A stretch of 9,366 nt of DNA, from NCBI GenBank assembly GCA_015229045.1, contig JADGCJ010000126.1, positions 1 through 9,366 on the forward strand. The letters run 5' to 3'. Below are positions 1-7,036 of this stretch, piece by piece. How positions within the stretch are numbered: position 1 is the stretch's first letter; every line of letters starts with the position of its first letter. Position numbers and translations under genes: made by a program. The notes beneath the pieces were generated by a model. It was not told where the DNA came from. It did not search any database and saw only the letters and a list, made by a program, of their open reading frames with translations. The stretch comes from Magnetococcales bacterium (lineage in GTDB: Bacteria; Pseudomonadota; Magnetococcia; Magnetococcales; DC0425bin3).

Positions 1-1
1 G

Positions 2-49
2 CAAGGGCTCTGCCCTTGACCCGCCAGGGAGCCAGCCCCCTGGACCCCG
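2..49. repeat. REP-like double-hairpin element downstream of ligA
   Basis: Two perfect inverted repeats lie side by side. The first is CAAGGGC (2-8), loop TCT, GCCCTTG (12-18). The second is CCAGGG (24-29), an 8-base loop, CCCTGG (38-43), followed by ACCCC. Read on the minus strand, downstream of ligA, the element begins GGGGTCCAGG and then forms the two stems. A related sequence with the same GGTCCAGG lead and an AAGGGC-TNT-GCCCTT core lies at 9343-9366, after the transporter gene. Two copies at the 3' ends of unrelated genes suggest a dispersed intergenic repeat (inference). There is no T-run after the stems, so a classical intrinsic terminator is not supported, although the stems could stabilise mRNA 3' ends. 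Confidence 0.6.
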
Positions 50-72
50 ATTCGTCGCTGGGTGCTGAATAG

Positions 73-2127
<2,055 letters not shown>

Positions 2128-4782
2128 TCAACCCGACTGTGCCGACCACTTTCTGACACGACAGACCCAGTTCATCATCGGCTTGGGCAGGGCGTTGATC
2201 AGGGCTACCAGCACCGCTGCCGCATAAGGGAGCGACTGGATAAAAAGCGCCGCCGACCAGATGTAGGCGCTGGGCATCTCCTTGCCCTGCACCAGGGCCA
2301 CGCCAAGGGCGGAGATCCACAAGGCCAGCAGCAAAACCAGCTCTTCCGACGAGTCGAGGATGGCACGCACCACAGCGGGGCGGTTTTCACACTTGGGAGT
2401 GCGGAAAAAGGGCCGGTCGTTGGTCAACACGCCGGTGATCATCGCCCTGGCAATGGTGTGGGAGAGAGCCAGTCCCGAGAGGGCGGCAGCCATGGTATGA
2501 CGGCGCGTCACGCCGATCTCGGTGCGGTAGAGATAGATCATCTTCGCCACCTTGAAGACAAAGAGCAGGACAGGCGGCGTCACAAAAATGGCATAGGGTG
2601 TATCCACATGTTTGGGAAAGAGAATGATGGCCGCTGACCAGATGATGGCGGCTATGGTGTAGAACAGATTGATGCCATCGGCCGCCCAGGGCAACCACCC
2701 GGCCAGAAAGTGATAGCGCTGCCCCCCGGTGAGCGCGGTCGAACCCCTGTTGAAAAAAATCTCCCGGGCATGACGGCGGATGATTTGCAAGGCACCATAG
2801 GCCCAACGAAAACGCTGTTTCTTGTAGTCGATGAAGGTATCCGGCATCAAACCCTTGCCATAGCTGTCCTTGATGTAGACCGACTCGAACCCCTTGGCCA
2901 GCACCCGCAGGCCAAGCTCCGCATCTTCGGTGATGCACCACTCCGCCCAGCCCCCCAGATCCTTGAGCAGACGGGTGCGAATCATGGTCATGGTGCCATG
3001 CTGGATGATGGCATTGCGGTCGTTGCGCGTGACCATGCCAATATGGAAAAAGCCCTTGTATTCATAATAACACATCGATTTGAATGGGTTTTCTCCATTG
3101 TCGCGATAATCCTGGGGGGATTGCACCAGGCCGACTTCCGGCCGTGAAAAATAGGGAACCAGATCCCTCAACCAGGTGGGTGACACCTGATAATCGGAGT
3201 CGATGACGGCGATGATCTCCGCATCCGGCGCGGTGAGGGCCGTGACATAATTGAGGGCGCCTGCCTTGAATCCCTTGAGAGGGGCCACATGGAAAAACCG
3301 GAAACGCGGCCCCAGGGTCTGGCAATGGGCCTCGACCGGCTTCCAGACTGCCGGGTCGGCGGTGTTGTTGTCGATGACCAGCACCTCATAGTCCGGATAG
3401 TCAAGGCGGGCCAGGGCGTTCAGGGTTTCGATCATCATCTCCGGGGGTTCGTTGTAAGCCGGAACATGGACCGAAACCTTGGGCAGATGGGGCAGACGAG
3501 ACTCCGCCGTGCGCATGAGAATCGGGTGAAACATGCGCCGCCGCTGAAACACCCAGCGGGTCTCGGCCGTTTCATGCGCCTCGGTGAGCAAAACCAGAAA
3601 GACACCCAGAAAACCGACGCCCAACAATACCCCGACAGCGATGGTCTTGAAGGTGATGTATTGGTCGAGATAGTCGTTGCAGATCCACACCATGGTGTTG
3701 CTGCTGACGAAGGAGACCCCGCACAGAAAAATGCGCCCCTGAATGCTGAAAAAGGCCCCATCCCACAACAGCAGCAGATAGAAGGCCAGACCGACGACGA
3801 TGGCCGCAGCGGCCAGCAGCGGCCAGTGGGCGATGGGAACGATCGGGCCACGCAGGGCAATCTTCAGTTCGCGGTCGACATCCCAGATTCCCCAATAGGC
3901 ACCGATGCTCCCTTCGGTGGCGACCTTCCAGGTCTGGTCGAAGGCTTCCATCAGGTTGTAGTCATCGTGGTTTTTTTCGGCTCGCGCCAGGAAACGGCGC
4001 AGAAACAGGGCTTCATAAGCCCTGCTGGCTGCCGCTTCCATGCGCACGCGCGCGTTGCTGGGCCACCCCACCTCGGCCATGAAGATGGACTTGCCAGGGA
4101 AGGTGTTGGCCAGGATCTGTCGGGTGGCGTAGACATGATCCACCCCCGCTTCCAGGGAGATCCCTTCCCAGTAGGGCAGGAAGTGGGCGGCGATGTAATC
4201 CACATGCTCGACCAGTTGGGGATATTTGACCCATATGTGCCACGGCTCGGCAGTACTCACCGGAATGTTGGGAATGGCGGCGCGTACCTGGTCGAGATAG
4301 CGGATGATTTCATCGACGCTGAAATCCCCCCGCAACAGGGATTCGTTGCCCACAATGACCCGGACGACGTTGCTGTTGGTGCGGGCCGTCTCGATCAACT
4401 GGGCGATATAGGTATTGGTCAGATCGAGGTTGGTTTGATCGAGCCACGTACCCATGGTGACGGTCAGGCCATATTTTCTGGCCAGGCGGGGAATCTCCAC
4501 CAGAGTACCATCCACGCCGTAAACGCGCAGAGCGGTCGCCTTGCTCTGGAGCATGGCCAGATCGGCATCGATTTCTTCCACGGTCGGATAGTTGTTTTTG
4601 ACCGGATTGTTGTGGGCCCGGAAAGGGGAGTAGGCCACACCCGCCACCTTGTCCGGCCAAGGCGGAGCCGGAACAGGCCAGTTGATCACCGCCCACAGAC
4701 AGACGGTGAGAAGAGCGGCCACGGTCACAACGACCGCATTGACACGACGCATGGCGATTTCAGGTGGTAACATGCTGCTCAT
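2128..4782 (-). CDS. Membrane GH17-GT2 fusion protein, probable beta-glucan synthase/transglycosylase
   Basis: An 884-residue inner-membrane protein. Seen in order: a short cytosolic N-terminus and TM1 (about 15-34); a periplasmic GH17 domain (about 45-310) with acid/base E147 in VGNE and nucleophile E237 in AEVGWPS; three TM segments (about 318-341, 348-367, 375-399); a cytosolic family 2 glycosyltransferase (about 435-690) with VPAYNE (440-445), D471 in VIDNN, D528-S-D530, T618-E-D620 and Q656-R-F-R-W660; then about four more TM segments (702-722, 730-750, 815-832, 845-865). The D, DxD, TED, QxxRW set is that of processive synthases such as cellulose, hyaluronan and curdlan synthases. Three spans between the domains correctly put GH17 outside and GT2 inside. 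Membrane-linked GH17 domains of this kind in pseudomonads and rhizobia act as non-Leloir beta-glucan transglycosylases. I infer synthesis of a beta-(1,3)- or mixed-linkage glucan that is elongated, branched or cyclised in the periplasm; the linkage is not readable. The start is uncertain: ATG at 4782, 4773 and 4752 are all in frame and none has a clear Shine-Dalgarno. The gene is divergent from a GH17 paralogue. Confidence 0.92.
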   Translation of the reverse strand: MSSMLPPEIAMRRVNAVVVTVAALLTVCLWAVINWPVPAPPWPDKVAGVAYSPFRAHNNPVKNNYPTVEEIDADLAMLQSKATALRVYGVDGTLVEIPRLARKYGLTVTMGTWLDQTNLDLTNTYIAQLIETARTNSNVVRVIVGNESLLRGDFSVDEIIRYLDQVRAAIPNIPVSTAEPWHIWVKYPQLVEHVDYIAAHFLPYWEGISLEAGVDHVYATRQILANTFPGKSIFMAEVGWPSNARVRMEAAASRAYEALFLRRFLARAEKNHDDYNLMEAFDQTWKVATEGSIGAYWGIWDVDRELKIALRGPIVPIAHWPLLAAAAIVVGLAFYLLLLWDGAFFSIQGRIFLCGVSFVSSNTMVWICNDYLDQYITFKTIAVGVLLGVGFLGVFLVLLTEAHETAETRWVFQRRRMFHPILMRTAESRLPHLPKVSVHVPAYNEPPEMMIETLNALARLDYPDYEVLVIDNNTADPAVWKPVEAHCQTLGPRFRFFHVAPLKGFKAGALNYVTALTAPDAEIIAVIDSDYQVSPTWLRDLVPYFSRPEVGLVQSPQDYRDNGENPFKSMCYYEYKGFFHIGMVTRNDRNAIIQHGTMTMIRTRLLKDLGGWAEWCITEDAELGLRVLAKGFESVYIKDSYGKGLMPDTFIDYKKQRFRWAYGALQIIRRHAREIFFNRGSTALTGGQRYHFLAGWLPWAADGINLFYTIAAIIWSAAIILFPKHVDTPYAIFVTPPVLLFVFKVAKMIYLYRTEIGVTRRHTMAAALSGLALSHTIARAMITGVLTNDRPFFRTPKCENRPAVVRAILDSSEELVLLLALWISALGVALVQGKEMPSAYIWSAALFIQSLPYAAAVLVALINALPKPMMNWVCRVRKWSAQSG

Positions 4783-4788
4783 GGGAAT

Positions 4789-4799
4789 GGGGAAAAAAA
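4789..4799 (-). promoter_or_regulatory. T7-C4 leader before the GH17-GT2 start codon
   Basis: On the minus strand, seven T followed by four C sits just upstream of the ATG at 4782 (T7-CCCC-ATTCCC-ATG). No purine-rich Shine-Dalgarno is present. An almost identical T7-CCC-ATC-ATG arrangement precedes the small membrane protein gene at 6934. A U-rich leader can help initiation through ribosomal protein S1, but that role is inferred. Confidence 0.25.
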
Positions 4800-4878
4800 G
4801 TCGTGGAAAAGAGAACGGGGTTCGGTTATTGAGAAGAGGCCAACGGACAACCTCCCTGATTCTGCAAGCCGGTGCAAA

Positions 4879-4883
4879 AAGGA
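4879..4883 (+). promoter_or_regulatory. Ribosome binding site AAGGA selecting the GTG at 4893
   Basis: AAGGA at 4879-4883 lies 9 bases before an in-frame GTG at 4893. The longer GTG start at 4872 has no purine-rich motif in front of it, and the ATG at 4929 has none and would cut into the first membrane segment. This favours 4893. Confidence 0.5.
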
Positions 4884-4892
4884 TTCCAACCA

Positions 4893-6602
4893 GTGTGTCG
4901 CTCTCTCGTCTGTCGCCTCTCCTTCTGGATGGCGCTTTTTCTGGTCGCCTGGGGGGGGTGGTTCCTGCTGGGAAGAGCCGTCAGTCTGCCCGATGTACCC
5001 CAGGCACGCTTCCAATGCCTCTCCTATACACCCTTTCGCGGCGACCAGACCCCCTTCGATCCGACCCTGGTCATCCCCCCGGAACAGATTCGCGAGGATC
5101 TGGCCCTGCTGGCGCCACACACCGACTGTGTACGCACCTACTCCACCCGCATGGGACTGGAGGCTGTGGTACCTTTGGCCCGGCAATACGGCCTGCAGCT
5201 GTTGCCGGGTATCTGGATCGGTCGGGAGGCCAAGAGCAATCGGTTGGAGATACACTCTACTCTATCTGCAACCGCTTTGCACCCTCAATCCGTGCGGGCG
5301 ATCATCGTCGGCAACGAGGTGCTTTTGCGCAAGGAACAGGATGCCCAGGGATTGATCCAGATCATCGAAGAGGTACGACGGCAGACAACCCTGCCCCTCA
5401 CCTATGCCGATGTCTGGGAATTCTGGCTGAAAAACCCCGAGGTGGCCGCGCATGTCGATTTTCTCACCATCCATATTCTGCCTTATTGGGAGGATGTGCC
5501 GGTGTCGGTCACCGACGCCTTGCAGCACGTAGCCGGCATTGTCGCCCAGGTGCAGGCCGCCTTTCCCGGCAAACCGATTCTCATCGGTGAAACCGGCTGG
5601 CCCAGTGCGGGACGCAGTCGGGAACGAGCCGTGCCCGGGCTGGTCAACCAGGCCCGTTTCGTGCGGGAGTTCATCGCTCTCACCCGGCAGGCCGGAGTTC
5701 CCTACAACCTCATCGAGGCCTTCGATCAACCCTGGAAACGTTTTCAGGAGGGGACGGTCGGCGGGCACTGGGGGTTGTTCGATACGGGGCGTCACCCCAA
5801 ATTTTCACTGGCTGGCCCGGTGAGCGAACACCCTCTCTGGCCCTGGTTGCTGGGCGCGGGAGGTTTACTCTCCGCCCTGGCGATGGGGATGGCCCGTCGG
5901 CGCACCCTGGCCTGGTGGCGTTGGCTGGTGCTGGCTGCCTGCGGGCATGGGGTGGTGGGAATCTTTTATCTCCATACCCGTCAACTGGCGGGGGCGGCCA
6001 TCACCCCTTCCGACTGGCTGTGGGGTGTGGCAGGCAGCGGCATGTCGGCCCTCTCCCTGGTCCTGTTGGGTGTGGTGTCGATCGCTCCCGAATGCCGATG
6101 GGGCAGAGTGGTGCCCCCGGATCTGGCCACGGTGCGGGCCTGGTTGTTGCGTCGTCTGCCGCCGGGGGAGTCTCCGGCGCTGCCTGAACTGACCTGGGGC
6201 GCTTTGCGGGCCGTCACCCTGGTGGCAGCGGCTTTGCTGGCGTTGCCCCTGGTGGTGGATGGCCGTTATCGGGATTTTCCCGCGGCGCTGTTTCTGGCGC
6301 CGGCCTTGTTGTTTTTGCATCGGTTACCCGCAGGGCGTCAGCCGATGGAGGCTTGGCTGGGAGCTTTGCTTGCACTATGTCTCTTGCTGGGCGTTGTGGT
6401 GGAAACCCCCGTCAATCGGGAAGCGATGGCCTGGAACGTTGTCATACTTCTCCTGATCATCCCCTTGCGGCGTGTCATGGCGCAGGAGTGGCGTTACGTC
6501 TCCGGTCGGGAGGAAGGAGCCATGGCGACAGAGGGGGAGTCTTCTCCGACCAGGGCGAGCATGCCCCCGACAAACCCGACCGCCCCACCCAGGGCATTGT
6601 AA
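4893..6602 (+). CDS. GH17 domain membrane protein, probable periplasmic beta-glucan transglycosylase
   Basis: A 569-residue protein when started at the GTG at 4893, chosen for its AAGGA ribosome site; a GTG at 4872 would add 7 residues. Seen: a basic N-terminus and TM1 (about 9-28); a GH17 domain (about 41-308) with acid/base E142 in VGNEV and nucleophile E233 in GETGWPS; then about seven hydrophobic segments (near 314-334, 340-359, 372-395, 433-456, 461-477, 487-504, 512-527); and a hydrophilic Pro/Thr/Ser-rich tail (about 535-569). The GH17 part aligns along its length with that of the divergent fusion protein (shared YxPFR, VGNE, HxLPYWE, FPGK, GWPS, YNLxEAFDQ, WK, GxWG), so the two are paralogues. 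This one has no glycosyltransferase. I infer that it transfers, branches or trims beta-glucan on the periplasmic face, using polymer from the fusion protein or a similar source; a pure glucanase is the alternative. The last 109 bp overlap the convergent gene, and the low-complexity tail probably reflects reading through its antisense strand. Confidence 0.88.
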   Translation: MCRSLVCRLSFWMALFLVAWGGWFLLGRAVSLPDVPQARFQCLSYTPFRGDQTPFDPTLVIPPEQIREDLALLAPHTDCVRTYSTRMGLEAVVPLARQYGLQLLPGIWIGREAKSNRLEIHSTLSATALHPQSVRAIIVGNEVLLRKEQDAQGLIQIIEEVRRQTTLPLTYADVWEFWLKNPEVAAHVDFLTIHILPYWEDVPVSVTDALQHVAGIVAQVQAAFPGKPILIGETGWPSAGRSRERAVPGLVNQARFVREFIALTRQAGVPYNLIEAFDQPWKRFQEGTVGGHWGLFDTGRHPKFSLAGPVSEHPLWPWLLGAGGLLSALAMGMARRRTLAWWRWLVLAACGHGVVGIFYLHTRQLAGAAITPSDWLWGVAGSGMSALSLVLLGVVSIAPECRWGRVVPPDLATVRAWLLRRLPPGESPALPELTWGALRAVTLVAAALLALPLVVDGRYRDFPAALFLAPALLFLHRLPAGRQPMEAWLGALLALCLLLGVVVETPVNREAMAWNVVILLLIIPLRRVMAQEWRYVSGREEGAMATEGESSPTRASMPPTNPTAPPRAL

Positions 6603-6934
6603 AACACCAGGCCGAGCATGCCTGAGGCCATGGCCAGGCGACCCAGGGTACGCGTCCGGCCAGGAAACAGGTGGGCAGCCCCGGCCAGAACAATGGCCAG
6701 TGTGCCAAATACCCTGAAGTGAAAGGCCATGCCCAGTGCCTGACGCAGCAGGCACCACCAGGGGGGAGGATCGGTCTGACACAGCAGCCCGATGGCCTGG
6801 GGTTCCACCCACAGAAAACGGATCAGGGCGGCGATCAGACCGACAAGGGCCGTCTCGGCCAAAATCCGTACCATGAGGAACGAACGCACACTCTGGAGTC
6901 GGGAAACAGACATTCCATCCACCGTCGATGACAT
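6494..6934 (-). CDS. Small unknown membrane protein with a C-x8-C periplasmic motif
   Basis: I do not recognise a named family. The 146-residue product (ATG at 6934) has a hydrophobic segment at about 22-41, a loop with C52 and C61 framing a PPPWW sequence, a second segment at about 65-90 containing two histidines (FHF and AAH), and a long hydrophobic stretch at about 97-130 with FYNALGG, possibly two short spans. The codons favour G or C in third position, which supports real coding. The paired cysteines around PPPWW could form a disulfide outside the membrane (inference). In-frame ATG codons also exist at 6976 and 6913; a TTGACA-type promoter lies across the 6976 codon, so a start at 6934 or 6913 is more likely. 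The 3' end overlaps the convergent GH17 gene by 109 bp, and in that overlap the hydrophobic FVGGMLALVG of this frame looks more protein-like than the opposite strand. A link to glucan export or remodelling is possible but rests only on position. Confidence 0.7.
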   Translation of the reverse strand: MSSTVDGMSVSRLQSVRSFLMVRILAETALVGLIAALIRFLWVEPQAIGLLCQTDPPPWWCLLRQALGMAFHFRVFGTLAIVLAGAAHLFPGRTRTLGRLAMASGMLGLVFYNALGGAVGFVGGMLALVGEDSPSVAMAPSSRPET

Positions 6935-6937
6935 GAT

Positions 6938-6947
6938 GGGAAAAAAA
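6938..6947 (-). promoter_or_regulatory. T7-C3 leader before the small membrane protein
   Basis: On the minus strand, seven T and three C are followed by ATC and the ATG at 6934. This closely matches the T7-C4 leader of the GH17-GT2 gene. With transcription starting near 6949, the leader would be only about 15 bases long. No strong Shine-Dalgarno is visible. The function is inferred only. Confidence 0.25.
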
Positions 6948-6955
6948 CCTGAACA

Positions 6956-6983
6956 AGAGTAGCCTCGACCAATCATCTGTCAA
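6956..6983 (-). promoter_or_regulatory. Putative sigma-70 promoter for the small membrane protein
   Basis: Read on the minus strand, a perfect -35 box TTGACA (6978-6983) is followed by a 16-base spacer and a weak -10 box TACTCT (6956-6961, 3 of 6 consensus positions). Transcription would start around 6949-6950, giving a short leader to the ATG at 6934 and excluding the ATG at 6976, which falls inside the spacer. The weak -10 keeps confidence low. Confidence 0.4.
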
Positions 6984-7023
6984 TGGGTGAGGAGACAAGA
7001 AAGGTTCCTCGACTTCCATAGCC

Positions 7024-7030
7024 AGGGAAG
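7024..7030 (+). promoter_or_regulatory. Ribosome binding site AGGGAAG selecting the TTG start of the transporter
   Basis: AGGGA at 7024-7028 has an 8-base gap to TTG at 7037, which is close to optimal. The alternative ATG at 7046 would be 17 bases away. This supports the rare TTG start, which may lower translation of the transporter. Confidence 0.55.
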
Positions 7031-7036
7031 TTTACT

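Noticed and set aside
3289..4770. 493-codon open frame antisense to the GH17-GT2 gene
   Set aside because: Its composition (many Gly, Asp, Gln, His) and lack of motifs mark it as a shadow of the opposite strand.
4783..4892. Sigma-70 promoters in the divergent GH17 control region
   Set aside because: I found no pair of -35 and -10 boxes with good matches and spacing on either strand.
4649..5590. 313-codon plus-strand open frame across the divergent region
   Set aside because: It runs through the start of the GH17-GT2 gene and out of frame through the GH17 gene, and carries no domain signal.
6375..7019. 214-codon minus-strand open frame overlapping the small membrane protein
   Set aside because: It has no hydrophobic pattern or motif; the frame encoding the 146-residue membrane protein has better codon use and a plausible promoter.
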